Shown in pieces: positions 35,808 to 45,409 of a DNA stretch of 64,000 nucleotides. The notes under the pieces were generated by a model. The model ran no database searches, had not been told where the DNA came from, and saw only the letters and a list, made by a program, of their open reading frames with translations. Position numbers and translations under genes: made by a program. Source of the stretch: Pseudomonas sp. JUb42 (GTDB lineage Bacteria; Pseudomonadota; Gammaproteobacteria; Pseudomonadales; Pseudomonadaceae); contig NZ_JANUFD010000003.1 of NCBI RefSeq assembly GCF_024807945.1, positions 372,001 to 436,000 on the forward strand, given 5' to 3'. Each line of letters starts with the position of its first letter. The stretch's first letter is position 1.

Positions 35808-36101
35808 TCAGAAGACCCAGCTTTGACGTTGCGGCATTTCACCCACTTCTTTGGCTGCCGCCTGGTTTTCTACAGACGTGAAGCTCAGTGCCGCGTCTTT
35901 GGTAACAGGCGCGGTCGCTGCGGTGAAAGGGGTGTGATGAATCATGGAAATGCGGTTGACCGCAGGGGTTTGATCGACGGAGGTCCAATGAACGAACTGC
36001 TGAACCACGATCAAAGTCACCAACAGCGCCAGGCTCAAAAACAGGCCTTGCTGGATGTGCGCTGGGGAAACCTTTGATTTGGCAAAGTGCAGGCTGTTCA
36101 T
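35808..36101 (-). CDS. Small hypothetical membrane protein
   Basis: A 97-residue protein not recognised by function. One hydrophobic helix (about residues 19-37, GLFLSLALLVTLIVVQQFV) follows a basic N-terminus, and a polar Ala/Thr-rich tail follows. ATG 36101 has GGAAGGAG 7-8 bases ahead; an upstream in-frame start is less likely. The 48-bp gap to the DUF1328 gene suggests co-transcription. The DNA upstream (36198-36240) is unusually A/T-rich for this window. Confidence 0.7.
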   Translation of the reverse strand: MNSLHFAKSKVSPAHIQQGLFLSLALLVTLIVVQQFVHWTSVDQTPAVNRISMIHHTPFTAATAPVTKDAALSFTSVENQAAAKEVGEMPQRQSWVF

Positions 36102-36322
36102 CCGAAGCTCCTTCCACCTGAGTGGCATTCAATCTTGTTGTGGCCGATACGTCCCGGCCTTGCTTGAAGGAGATATTGCAGCCTGCATGCCAGCTTTTTT
36201 TAAATAAAAAGTACAATAAAATCAGTTAGTTATAATTGATGTGGGAATCTTCCTGCGAGCATCCTGCACGATTAAACATTTAGCGTCGTGCGTTTTGCAT
36301 GATCGCTCGCAGGGACTCTGGG

Positions 36323-37171
36323 TCAGCCCGTACTGCGTGCCATCACCTTGAGCGCATCTGCATTGACGCCTTTGACCCCACGGATGTTGCGGGTAATTTC
36401 CACTGCCAGTTCCTTTTCGGCGAAATTGGCGACCACCCCGTTGAGGGTGACCAGACCGTCCTTGGTCTCGACCTTGATATTCAAGCCGTCCAGATTGCGG
36501 CTATAAATCAGGCTGGATTTCACCTTGCTGGTGATCCACGCATCGCTGAGCTGCTCGGCGGGATTACTGGTCTGGGGTTCAGTGCGCGAGGCGATGGAGT
36601 CGGCGGCGCTGATGCTGATCAGGTTATTCACACTGGTCACACCATCGGTATTGCTCGCCAGGCTGCCGGCCAGATCCTTGCCTTCGGGGCTGGTCGCGCG
36701 GCCCTTGAGGGTGACCACGCCGGCCTCGCTATCGACGTCGATATTCAGCGCTTCAGTCACGCTGTTCCATAACAGCTTGGATTTCACCGTGGCGGTGAGG
36801 GTCGCGTCCTCAAAGCGCTGGGCCATATTGGCCTTGGTGCCCGGCTCGGCGGCGACGTTGGCGTCGATTTCCAGCTGGTTGTCGACCTTTTGAATGCCTT
36901 GGGTGTCGAGAGCAATGCGTTCGGCCAGTTCGCGGTCGACCTGGTTTTCCACTTTGCCCTTGAGCACCGCAGTGCCTTGTTCGACATGTACGTCGATCTT
37001 GAACGGGCTCAGGTGCCGATTGAGGGCGAAGGCCGTCCAGATTGAACCTTCTTGACGGGCTTCGGCCAATTGAGTGGGCAGGTCGTTCTGCGCCGCACTG
37101 GCCATGAGCGGGGTCAGGCCAAGGGCTATGGTGGTGGCGGTGGCCAGGGCGAGCTTTTTCAGCGGGGGCAT
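36323..37171 (-). CDS. Triple BON-domain periplasmic protein
   Basis: A 282-residue OsmY-like protein. A signal peptide (residues about 1-27, ending ASA) precedes three BON repeats at about 45-105, 120-185 and 205-275, each with the pattern of VKG/LKG/LNG-V hairpin and a final G-V-x-x-V (VLKGKVENQVDR, VTLKGRATSPEGKD, VTLNGVVANFAEKE). BON proteins bind phospholipid at the envelope and are usually osmotic- or stress-induced. It is divergent from algB. Confidence 0.88.
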   Translation of the reverse strand: MPPLKKLALATATTIALGLTPLMASAAQNDLPTQLAEARQEGSIWTAFALNRHLSPFKIDVHVEQGTAVLKGKVENQVDRELAERIALDTQGIQKVDNQLEIDANVAAEPGTKANMAQRFEDATLTATVKSKLLWNSVTEALNIDVDSEAGVVTLKGRATSPEGKDLAGSLASNTDGVTSVNNLISISAADSIASRTEPQTSNPAEQLSDAWITSKVKSSLIYSRNLDGLNIKVETKDGLVTLNGVVANFAEKELAVEITRNIRGVKGVNADALKVMARSTG

Positions 37172-37235
37172 GGCACGTCTCCATTGATGGCGATGCGTGG
37201 GTTTTCAGGTTTGTCATGTGCTTAGACAAGCCTGT

Positions 37236-37264
37236 GAACCTCGCAAGCCATGTGCCAGCCCTGA
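37236..37264 (+). promoter_or_regulatory. Possible AlgU-type promoter ahead of algB
   Basis: GAACCT at 37236-37241 and CCTGA at 37260-37264 resemble the sigma-22 consensus GAACTT-N16/17-TCTGA, with one mismatch in each element and an 18-bp spacer. algB is AlgU-dependent in P. aeruginosa, which is the reason to list it. Confidence 0.3.
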
Positions 37265-37416
37265 TATACGGGTAAATACCCTTTAAATTCAGTCGGTTAA
37301 ATTAAATCTTGGCAGATAGATACCATGCAGCCCGCATAATCAATCAGAATTCGCCATGCAACTTGCACGATTATTCCGTGACTAACCAAGATCATTCACT
37401 TAGGAGCGTAGGAAAA

Positions 37417-38763
37417 ATGGAAGAAGCCACTGAGATTCAGGGCCGTATTCTGCTTGTGGATGACGAATCCGCGATCCTGCGAACGTTCCGCTATTGCCTT
37501 GAAGACGAGGGCTACACCGTCGCTACGGCTAACAGCGCGGCCCAGGCCGATTCGCTGTTGCAGCGCCAGGTGTTCGATCTGTGTTTCCTCGACCTGCGTC
37601 TTGGCGAAGACAACGGCCTTGAGGTGCTGGCACAAATGCGCATTCAGGCGCCATGGATGCGCGTAGTCATAGTGACCGCGCACTCGGCAGTGGATACGGC
37701 GGTGGACGCCATTCAAGCCGGCGCTGCCGATTACTTGGTCAAACCCTGCAGCCCGGACCAATTGCGTCTGGCCACGGCCAAACAGCTCGAAGTACGACAA
37801 TTGTCGGCGCGCCTTGAAGCCTTGGAAGGCGAAGTGCGCAAGCCCAAGGACGGTCTGGACTCCCACAGCCCGTCGATGATGGCTGTGCTGGAAACCGCGC
37901 GGCAAGTTGCCAATACCGATGCCAACATCCTGATTCTCGGCGAGTCCGGTACCGGCAAGGGCGAGCTGGCCCGGGCCATTCACGGCTGGAGCAAGCGCGC
38001 CAAGAAGTCGTGCGTCACGATCAACTGTCCGTCGCTGACCGCCGAACTGATGGAAAGCGAGTTGTTCGGCCATAGCCGCGGCGCGTTTACCGGCGCCAGC
38101 GAGAGCACGCTGGGCCGCGTCAATCAGGCAGATGGCGGTACGTTGTTTCTCGACGAGATCGGCGATTTTCCTTTGACGTTGCAACCCAAGTTGCTGCGTT
38201 TTATTCAGGACAAGGAATACGAGCGTGTGGGCGACCCGGTTACCCGTCGCGCTGACGTGAGGATCCTGGCGGCCACCAACCTCAATCTGGAGGACATGGT
38301 ACGCAGCGGTCGTTTCCGTGAAGACCTGCTGTATCGTCTGAACGTCATCACCTTAAACCTGCCGCCATTGCGCGAGCGCAGCGAAGACATCCTGACCCTG
38401 GCCGATCGTTTTCTCGCCCGCTTCGTCAAGGATTACGCGCGCCCGGCTCGTGGTTTCAGTGAAGAGGCCCAGGCAGCCCTGCTCAACTATCGCTGGCCCG
38501 GCAATATCCGTGAGCTGCGCAACGTAATCGAGCGTGCCAGCATCATCTGCGGGCAGGAGCGGGTGGAAGTCAGTCATCTCGGAATGGGTGAGCAGCCGAC
38601 CAACAACGCCCCGCGTGTCGGCGCCGCATTGAGTCTTGATGAGTTGGAAAAGGCCCATATCGGTGCCGTGCTTGCCACCAGCGACACTCTGGATCAGGCA
38701 GCCAAGACCCTGGGCATTGACGCCTCCACGCTGTATCGCAAACGCAAGCAGTACAACCTGTGA
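37417..38763 (+). CDS. algB: Sigma-54-type response regulator AlgB
   Basis: An NtrC-class regulator that activates alginate genes and represses quorum and light-linked genes with KinB. The 448-residue protein has the receiver domain with acceptor D59 (FLDLRLGEDNG), Walker A GESGTGKG at 175-182, the sigma-54 contact loop GAFTGA at 222-227, and a C-terminal Fis-type helix-turn-helix (TLDQAAKTLGIDASTLYRKRK). Start ATG 37417 follows TAGGAGCGTAGG. kinB starts 7 bp after the stop. Confidence 0.97.
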   Translation: MEEATEIQGRILLVDDESAILRTFRYCLEDEGYTVATANSAAQADSLLQRQVFDLCFLDLRLGEDNGLEVLAQMRIQAPWMRVVIVTAHSAVDTAVDAIQAGAADYLVKPCSPDQLRLATAKQLEVRQLSARLEALEGEVRKPKDGLDSHSPSMMAVLETARQVANTDANILILGESGTGKGELARAIHGWSKRAKKSCVTINCPSLTAELMESELFGHSRGAFTGASESTLGRVNQADGGTLFLDEIGDFPLTLQPKLLRFIQDKEYERVGDPVTRRADVRILAATNLNLEDMVRSGRFREDLLYRLNVITLNLPPLRERSEDILTLADRFLARFVKDYARPARGFSEEAQAALLNYRWPGNIRELRNVIERASIICGQERVEVSHLGMGEQPTNNAPRVGAALSLDELEKAHIGAVLATSDTLDQAAKTLGIDASTLYRKRKQYNL

Positions 38764-38770
38764 CCCGCCC

Positions 38771-40558
38771 ATGAAACTGGCGATGAAGTTAAGAACCCGG
38801 CTATTTCTCAGCATTTCGGCGCTGATCACCGTCGCTTTGCTGGGGTTGCTGCTTGGATTGGTCAGTGTCGTGCAGATGGCCAAGACCCAGGAAGTTTTGA
38901 TTCAGCACAGCTTTGAAACCCTCGACATGGGGCTCAAGCTGCGGCAGAACCTGGGTGATCAACTGGTGATCATGCTCAAGGGCAGGCCGGATGGTGATGT
39001 CCTGAGGAGCACGCAGGCGCAATTCAGCGAGTTGTTAAGCGGCGCGACTGAATATGAGCGCGAGAACCACCTTCGCACAGGCTTCGGCGACGTTTCCCAG
39101 GCTTACAAGAGCTTTATCGACACCTACGAGCAGTCTGATGGCGGCTCGCGCAGTCTGCGCGACAACCCGGCGCTGAGTTCCAGTTTCAATGCCTTGCGCA
39201 CTTCACTACTGGCTTCGCACAAGCTCGCTCTGGACAGCATCAGCGAGGCCGAGAGTGATTCGCGCCAGCGCGCGCTGTGGATTGCCGGGCTGCTGGGGCT
39301 GGTCGGTATCGCAGTGTTGGGCATAGGTTTCATCACCGCTCACGGTATCGCCCGACGCTTTGGCGCGCCCATCGAGGCGCTGGCCAAGGCGGCGGACAAT
39401 ATCGGCCAGGGTAATTTCGAGGTGACACTGCCGATTTCGTCGGCGGCAGAGATGAACCAGTTGACCCGCCGCTTTGGCATCATGGCCGAAGCCTTGCGCC
39501 AGCATCAGGCCACCAATATCGATGAACTGCTGGCCGGTCAGCAACGCTTGCAGGCGGTGCTCGACAGTATCGACGACGGCCTGCTGATCATCGACCGTCA
39601 GGGTCGCCTGGAGCACCTTAACCCCGTGGCCCAGCGTCAGTTGGGCTGGGACGAGGAGCGCCTTGGTCAGGGCCTTGGCGAAGCCTTGGAACGTCCGGAA
39701 ATGGACGAGCAGCTGTATTTGACCCTGCGCGGCGGTACGCCGGATCAGGCGCCTGAAGACCTGAGTGTGGAGGTGGATGGCGAATCGCGCCTGCTGACCT
39801 ACAGCCTGACTCCGGTCAGCCACACCAAGGGGCATATTCTCGGAGCGGTGATGGTTCTGCACGATGTCACCGAACAGCGTGCCTTCGAGCGGGTACGCAG
39901 CGAGTTTGTCCTGCGCGCCTCTCACGAGTTGCGCACCCCGGTGACCGGCATGCATATGGCTTTCGGCCTGTTGCAGGAGCGTCTGCATTTCCCTTCCGAA
40001 TCCCGGGAAACCGACCTGTTGACCACGGTCAACGAAGAAATGCAGCGCCTGATGCAGTTGATCAACGACCTGCTGAACTTCTCTCGTTATCAGAATGGCC
40101 TGCAAAAGCTCAGCCTTGGCGCGATCGCCGTCGACGAACTGCTTGAGCACACGCGTGACCGCTATGAAGCTCAGGCCCAGGAGCGCGGGATTGTGCTGAT
40201 GGTGGAGATGCAGGGCACCCTGCCGCATCTGCATGCCGACCGCGCGCAGCTGGATCGGGTGCTGGAAAACCTGCTCGACAACGCCCTGCGCCACACGCCC
40301 GACAATGGCCTGATCCGCCTGCAGGCCCGACGTCACGCCGAGCGGCTGATCATCGGTGTCGAAGATAACGGCGAGGGCATTGCTTACGGGCAGCAGGGCC
40401 GGATCTTCGAGCCGTTCGTCCAGGTCGGCCGCAAGAAAGGCGGCGCGGGTCTTGGGCTGGCGCTGTGCAAGGAAATCGTCCAGTTGCATGGCGGACGCAT
40501 GGGTGTGTATTCACGGCCGGGGCAGGGGACGCAGTTCTATATGGCGTTGCCGGTTTAG
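38771..40558 (+). CDS. kinB: Sensor histidine kinase KinB
   Basis: Partner of AlgB, in P. aeruginosa chiefly a phosphatase restraining alginate production. The 595-residue protein has a first membrane helix (about 13-35), a periplasmic helical sensor domain, a second helix (about 175-195), HAMP, a PAS domain (about 265-370), then the catalytic core with H385 in LRASHELRTPVTG, N-box ENLLDNALRH, and GxG boxes DNGEGI and GGAGLGLAL. Start ATG 38771, 7 bp after algB. P. aeruginosa KinB also uses H385. Confidence 0.96.
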   Translation: MKLAMKLRTRLFLSISALITVALLGLLLGLVSVVQMAKTQEVLIQHSFETLDMGLKLRQNLGDQLVIMLKGRPDGDVLRSTQAQFSELLSGATEYERENHLRTGFGDVSQAYKSFIDTYEQSDGGSRSLRDNPALSSSFNALRTSLLASHKLALDSISEAESDSRQRALWIAGLLGLVGIAVLGIGFITAHGIARRFGAPIEALAKAADNIGQGNFEVTLPISSAAEMNQLTRRFGIMAEALRQHQATNIDELLAGQQRLQAVLDSIDDGLLIIDRQGRLEHLNPVAQRQLGWDEERLGQGLGEALERPEMDEQLYLTLRGGTPDQAPEDLSVEVDGESRLLTYSLTPVSHTKGHILGAVMVLHDVTEQRAFERVRSEFVLRASHELRTPVTGMHMAFGLLQERLHFPSESRETDLLTTVNEEMQRLMQLINDLLNFSRYQNGLQKLSLGAIAVDELLEHTRDRYEAQAQERGIVLMVEMQGTLPHLHADRAQLDRVLENLLDNALRHTPDNGLIRLQARRHAERLIIGVEDNGEGIAYGQQGRIFEPFVQVGRKKGGAGLGLALCKEIVQLHGGRMGVYSRPGQGTQFYMALPV

Positions 40559-40574
40559 AAGTGAAACAAGCATG

Positions 40575-40665
40575 GTGGGAGCGAATGTATTCGCGAAGAG
40601 GTCGGTAGATTCAGTACATCTACATCGCCTGACTAAACAGCTTCGCGAATGAATTCGCTCCCACA
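40575..40665. repeat. REP/BIME inverted pair
   Basis: GGTGGGAGCGAATGTATTCGCGAA on the left and the complementary CGCGAATGAATTCGCTCCCAC on the right, between the convergent kinB and EAL genes. Confidence 0.88.
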
Positions 40666-40686
40666 TAATTCGCTTATACCTTTGAT

Positions 40687-42315
40687 TTACGCCACATCAT
40701 CCGTGCGCCGTCCCTTCTGTCTGCGCCGCCCGCCTGTCACCAACTCCCGGAATTGACCTGCACTCAGCGGTCGGGCGAACAGCCAGCCCTGGCCGTAGAG
40801 CACGCCTTCGCTCCTGAGCAGCGTTGCTTGTGCCTCAAACTCGATGCCTTCGGCAATCACGCGCAGTTGCAGGGCGTGGGCCATGCGGATGATGTGAGGG
40901 GCGACGCCGCTGCTGGCCGCGTCATGGCCGAGGGCGTCGATAAATGCCTTGTCGATTTTCAGGCAGTCCACCGGCAGGGTCTGGAGATAGGCCAGGCTGC
41001 AATAACCGGTGCCAAAATCGTCGATCAGCACTTGGTGGCCGCGATCACGCAGGGTTTGCAGATGATTGCGCGCCACTACCACATCGATCAACCCGCGTTC
41101 GGTTACTTCAAAGGCGATTTGCTGCGGCGCAACTTTATGCAGGGCCAGCAGGCGCGCCGTGACCCGGCCGATACGTGGGGCCATGACGTCGCAGGCCGCC
41201 AGATTGACCGAGATATACAGCCGTGGATTGGCCCGTAGCAATGGCCCCAGCTGTTCCAGCGTCTGTTGCAGGACGAAGTCGGTGATCTGGCGAATCTGCC
41301 CGGTATTTTCCGCCAGCGGGATGAACAGGTCGGGGCTGGTCAGGGTACCGTCCGGGCGCCGCCAGCGCACCAATGCTTCAGCGCCGACGCACAGGCGGCT
41401 GTCGAGGTCGAATATCGGCTGATACAGCACCTGCAGCTCGCCACGGCGCACAGCGCCATGCAGCTCCCCGCCGAGGGAGCGGCGCTGCCGGGCCAGTTGT
41501 AGCACCAATGCGCCGACGCATAATGCAATCAGCAGGCTGATCGGCACCAGCAGCCACCATGCGGCAGTGATGTTTTGCTGCAGGCTGCTGCGCGGGGCGA
41601 TGACCACCAGTTGATATTCGGGGCTTTGCGTAGGCATGCGGTAAATCAGCTGCGTGCCGGTGCTGATCAAGGTCTGGGAGCTGGTGTTGGACCAATCCGG
41701 GGTCGGCGGCCAAGGCTGATCCGCTCCAAGTACCGGTATGGCCTTCAGGCCGTTATTGAGCACCACCAACAGACTGGCTTTCGCGGGCAGGTCGACGACA
41801 TCGGTCAGATGGCCGCGGGATGTAGAGACCCGGAAGTCCCCGCGACCCAATACCAGGGCGGCGAGGTTGTCATCCGGCTGGGCTGACGTGTTGAGCCAGT
41901 AATCATAAGCAGGCCCGCGAATGTCCGGGGCCCTTGGCGGCGCCAGCATGCTGGGTCGCGACCAGCTCGAACAAACCTGACCGTCGCCCACGTACGCCGC
42001 TTCGTAGATAAATCGATAGCTGAAAATCACCTGGCGCAGGCGCTCGACCAGTTGCGGTGTGCATTGGCGCAAGGGTTGCGCCTCCAGTTGGTCGAGCCCT
42101 GCACGCAATTGAGCGAACAACTGCTCAAGACGGATCAGGAAGCGCGAGCCCTGGGCGTTCATCTGCGCGCTCTCGTTCTGCCTGGCCTGATGCACCGCCA
42201 GCCCGGCACTGGCGCATAACAGCAGCACGGCACTGAGCAGTGCTGCGGACAGGGCCAGCGGCAAAGGGCGGCAGAATAGGGTTCGCAAGCTTGCAGCGTT
42301 GAACATTGCGGGCAT
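40687..42315 (-). CDS. CSS-motif EAL-domain cyclic-di-GMP phosphodiesterase
   Basis: A 542-residue inner membrane protein of the PdeC class. It has an N-terminal helix (about 20-42), a periplasmic CSS domain with the signature CSSW near residue 115, a second helix (about 235-258) and a cytoplasmic EAL domain from about 275. The catalytic EALVRW is present, together with the DDFGTGYCSL and KIDKAFI motifs, so it should be active. CSS domains regulate via their cysteines and DsbA/DsbB redox state in E. coli, and dsbA lies 4 kb away. An alternative start is three codons inside. Confidence 0.9.
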   Translation of the reverse strand: MPAMFNAASLRTLFCRPLPLALSAALLSAVLLLCASAGLAVHQARQNESAQMNAQGSRFLIRLEQLFAQLRAGLDQLEAQPLRQCTPQLVERLRQVIFSYRFIYEAAYVGDGQVCSSWSRPSMLAPPRAPDIRGPAYDYWLNTSAQPDDNLAALVLGRGDFRVSTSRGHLTDVVDLPAKASLLVVLNNGLKAIPVLGADQPWPPTPDWSNTSSQTLISTGTQLIYRMPTQSPEYQLVVIAPRSSLQQNITAAWWLLVPISLLIALCVGALVLQLARQRRSLGGELHGAVRRGELQVLYQPIFDLDSRLCVGAEALVRWRRPDGTLTSPDLFIPLAENTGQIRQITDFVLQQTLEQLGPLLRANPRLYISVNLAACDVMAPRIGRVTARLLALHKVAPQQIAFEVTERGLIDVVVARNHLQTLRDRGHQVLIDDFGTGYCSLAYLQTLPVDCLKIDKAFIDALGHDAASSGVAPHIIRMAHALQLRVIAEGIEFEAQATLLRSEGVLYGQGWLFARPLSAGQFRELVTGGRRRQKGRRTDDVA

Positions 42316-42403
42316 CTCGGTAGATACCCATCAGGTATAGCAAGCGTCAGAAAAAAAGCACGCTTATGCGGCGAACGGCACTGATCAAGATAAGTACTGG
42401 TCC

Positions 42404-43183
42404 TTACTCGCTTTTATTCAGAACCTGCAGAATCGCTGCGCTTTGCACGTCGGCCTCGCCATCAAAGCGCTCGGGACGGTAATGCATCTGGAAGGCGGCC
42501 AGTACATGGCGGCTGGCTACGTCCCACTCACCGGTTTGCGGGGTTGCATAGCCAAGACGCGCCAGTTGCTGCTGGAACCAGGCCGGGCTGGGGATTTCTT
42601 CAATCATCATGGCCTGGCGTCGAGCGACCTCGGCTTCGTTGGGCCAGATGCCGATGCCTTCCTGGGCGAGGCGTTTCCACGGGAACATCGGGCCAGGATC
42701 GAGCTTGCGCAAAGGCGCGATATCGCTGTGGCCGAGGACATGACGCGGATCGATATGATTGCGTGCGATCACATCTTTTAGCAGCACAATCAGTGCCTGC
42801 ACCTGATCTTCGTTGTACGGATACCAGACGCGTCCGGTCGGCGAGTCAGTGTAGCCAGGGTTGACGATCTCGATACCGATGGAGCTGGAATTGAGCCAGG
42901 TGCGGCCTTCCCACTCGCTTTCCCCGGCGTGCCAGGCGCGGTCGTTTTCATCGACCAGCTTGTAGATGGTCGCCGGTGAATCGCCGATCAGGTAATGGCT
43001 GCTGACCTCGCCGCGAGTCAGTAGCTCAAGGGAGCGTTCCAGCGAGGCGGAGGTGTAGTGGACGATGACGTATTGCACGCGGTTGTCATGATTGGTGGGC
43101 GTCAGGTGGCTGGTGTCGTACCGGTTGGCGGTGACACAGGAGGTCAGCAAGACGAAGAAAAACAGAGAAAGCAGCAGTTTCAT
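42404..43183 (-). CDS. ampDh2: N-acetylmuramoyl-L-alanine amidase lipoprotein, AmpDh2-like
   Basis: A 259-residue zinc amidase that cleaves the bond between MurNAc and the stem peptide, in the periplasm. The lipobox LTSC is at residues 13-16. The Amidase_2 domain (about 30-180) shows the zinc ligands in VIVHYT, WHAGES and GHSDIAP, and the C-terminal part (about 200-259) resembles a peptidoglycan-binding helical domain. The genomic place next to algB-kinB matches AmpDh2 of P. aeruginosa. Confidence 0.9.
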   Translation of the reverse strand: MKLLLSLFFFVLLTSCVTANRYDTSHLTPTNHDNRVQYVIVHYTSASLERSLELLTRGEVSSHYLIGDSPATIYKLVDENDRAWHAGESEWEGRTWLNSSSIGIEIVNPGYTDSPTGRVWYPYNEDQVQALIVLLKDVIARNHIDPRHVLGHSDIAPLRKLDPGPMFPWKRLAQEGIGIWPNEAEVARRQAMMIEEIPSPAWFQQQLARLGYATPQTGEWDVASRHVLAAFQMHYRPERFDGEADVQSAAILQVLNKSE

Positions 43184-43276
43184 GACACACCGGGCCTGGC
43201 TGGCAGGAAATGCAATAGCATAACGTAATGCTGTGCCGAGGTTGCATATTGACTGTAGTGGTAGTGTGTCAGGCTG

Positions 43277-45409
43277 TTAACCCTGTTCGACGCGGTTGCG
43301 GCCGTTTTCCTTGGCGCGGTACAAGGCCTGGTCCGCGCGCTTGAGCGCCACATCCGTGCGTTCGCCCTGACGCAGCGCGGTTACGCCGATCGATACAGTA
43401 ATGGTCACCGGCTCGCTCTTGAAGTGAAACGGGCACGCTTCCACGGCGGCGCGCAGCTTTTCCAGGTGGACGAGGCCGGTGCCGACGGTGGTGTTGGGCA
43501 GCAGCATGACGAATTCTTCGCCGCCAAAGCGGGCGATGAAATCCTCCGAGCGCAGGCGCTGTTTGAGCTGGCTGGCGATGATCTTCAGGACCTTGTCGCC
43601 GGCCAGATGGCCGTAGCCATCGTTGATGCGCTTGAAATGGTCCAGATCGAAGATGCACATCAGCAGGCTGCTTTTGTTCTTCTGCCAGCGGTCGGTTTCC
43701 TGCTCCAGGCGCTCGCCCCAGGCCGCGCGGTTGGGCAGGTTGGTCAGCGGGTCGATCAGGGCTTTCTGCCGCTGTTCTTCGAGGTGGCTGCGGAAACCCA
43801 AGGCTTCCTGTTCCATGGTAGCCACCCGTGCAGACAGGCCTTGCAGCTTGGCTGCCACTTCCTGCTCGCGGGCATCGCGTTGCTGCTGGTGGTGGTCCAT
43901 GGTGCCGATCAGGGTTTCCAGGCGGCTTTCCAGGATGTGCTTGAGAGTTGGCAAGTCTGCCGCGCCCTGAACGCTGGTCTGCAAGCCACCCACCTGTTCG
44001 CGCAGCTGGCTGTCGTACTGGCGTGAAGTGGCGTGGTGGTCGGCGTGGTCTTCGCTGGCTGCTTGCAGGTTGCTCTGAAATGACTCCAGACGCTCGTTGA
44101 GCTGTTGCAGATAAATTTCAAATTCGTGCTGACCACCGTCGGTGATTGCCAGCATCAATACCGCAAGATCGTCGAGGATCGGCAGCAATTCGTACCAGTT
44201 AAGCCCGTGTTCCAGGCGCAGGCGCATTGCTTCGGCCTGGGGCCGATGGTGTTCGGGCAGGACCAGATCGTTGAGCAGGCCCAGCAGGGTTTCTTCGATA
44301 TGGGCGGCGACCGAGCTGTAGCTGGGCTCAGGGGAGGACGGCAGGGCGAATTCACCTTCGCCTTCGGTCTCTTCGCCTTCTTCGCCGCTTTCTTCGCTCT
44401 CGTCCCTGGCGGCTATCTCGGGCCGGTAGTCGAACTCCACGGCTGGGGTAGGGGCGAGCAGGAACTCCAGCGCCGGATCGACGACGGGGGCGACCGCTTG
44501 AGCTTCGTGTTGAGTGGCGAGCGGAGCCGCGACAGGCGCGCTCGTTACCGGTGCCGGTGCCTGTGTCGCGGGCTCGGGGGCGGCTACGAGTTCGTCCTGA
44601 GCGTTGACTGGAACAGGCTCGGCTGCGGCTATCGGCTCCGGAGTCGGGGCTGCAGCCGGTGCGGCCATCACCGCTGCGGCGGGAACTGCCTCTGTCACGG
44701 CAGTAGCGGCGACAGATGCAGCAGGTGCTGCCGGTTTTGCCGTTGCTGCTGGCGCTGCGGGGGTGGGCGCCACAGTTGCTACGTCATCATCCTCGTCGTC
44801 GTCATCGCCGCTATGCTGCGCAGCCTGGGGTGCGCTGGCGGTTGGCGAAGAGGCCGCGGGCGCCGGCTGTGTCTCGTCATGACCGGCTTCCTTGCTGCCA
44901 AACAGGCGTTGCAGCAGGCCGGGGCGCTCGGTTTCGTCTTTCTCCAGATAGGTCAGTGCCTGGCCCTGCAGGCCGCTCAGTTCGCTGAGCAGTAGCGGCA
45001 GTTCCCGGGCCTGGCCGGCGCGTTCTTCAAGATCCTTGGCGAAGCGCTTGAGTGGCTTGCTGACATCCCGCGGCAGCGGCAGGGTTTGCAGTTGTGTGAC
45101 CAGTGCAGCCAGCGCGCTGCTGATTTGCCCCACGCGCACTTCGCGGCGCTGCTCGGAGTCGAGCACGGCTTTTTCCAGTCGCGGAATGAGGCCGGCAAGA
45201 CCGGCGTCCATATCGTCCTTGCGCACGATCTCGCGCATTTCCTTCATGCACAGGTCGACCGCCTTGTCGGTGCCTTCCGCCGCCAGGCTGCTGCGCACCA
45301 GGCCGCGACGCAACAGGTCGAGGCGGGCATTCCAGCGCCGTTCGAGTTTGTCCTGTTGTTCGATGCCCTTGAGGTATTTCTCTTTCCAGCGCTCTGCTTC
45401 TTCGCTCAT
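43277..45409 (-). CDS. dgcH: Diguanylate cyclase (DgcH-like)
   Basis: Makes cyclic di-GMP from two GTP. The 710-residue protein lacks membrane helices. An N-terminal helical region (about 1-175) is followed by an Ala/Pro/Val-rich low-complexity linker (about 190-330), a second helical coiled-coil region (about 355-530) and the GGDEF domain. The active site is GGEEF at about 629-633, preceded five residues earlier by the allosteric RxxD motif (RSED), so product inhibition is expected. It overlaps the EEP-family gene by an ATGA. P. aeruginosa DgcH sits in the same place. Confidence 0.9.
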   Translation of the reverse strand: MSEEAERWKEKYLKGIEQQDKLERRWNARLDLLRRGLVRSSLAAEGTDKAVDLCMKEMREIVRKDDMDAGLAGLIPRLEKAVLDSEQRREVRVGQISSALAALVTQLQTLPLPRDVSKPLKRFAKDLEERAGQARELPLLLSELSGLQGQALTYLEKDETERPGLLQRLFGSKEAGHDETQPAPAASSPTASAPQAAQHSGDDDDEDDDVATVAPTPAAPAATAKPAAPAASVAATAVTEAVPAAAVMAAPAAAPTPEPIAAAEPVPVNAQDELVAAPEPATQAPAPVTSAPVAAPLATQHEAQAVAPVVDPALEFLLAPTPAVEFDYRPEIAARDESEESGEEGEETEGEGEFALPSSPEPSYSSVAAHIEETLLGLLNDLVLPEHHRPQAEAMRLRLEHGLNWYELLPILDDLAVLMLAITDGGQHEFEIYLQQLNERLESFQSNLQAASEDHADHHATSRQYDSQLREQVGGLQTSVQGAADLPTLKHILESRLETLIGTMDHHQQQRDAREQEVAAKLQGLSARVATMEQEALGFRSHLEEQRQKALIDPLTNLPNRAAWGERLEQETDRWQKNKSSLLMCIFDLDHFKRINDGYGHLAGDKVLKIIASQLKQRLRSEDFIARFGGEEFVMLLPNTTVGTGLVHLEKLRAAVEACPFHFKSEPVTITVSIGVTALRQGERTDVALKRADQALYRAKENGRNRVEQG

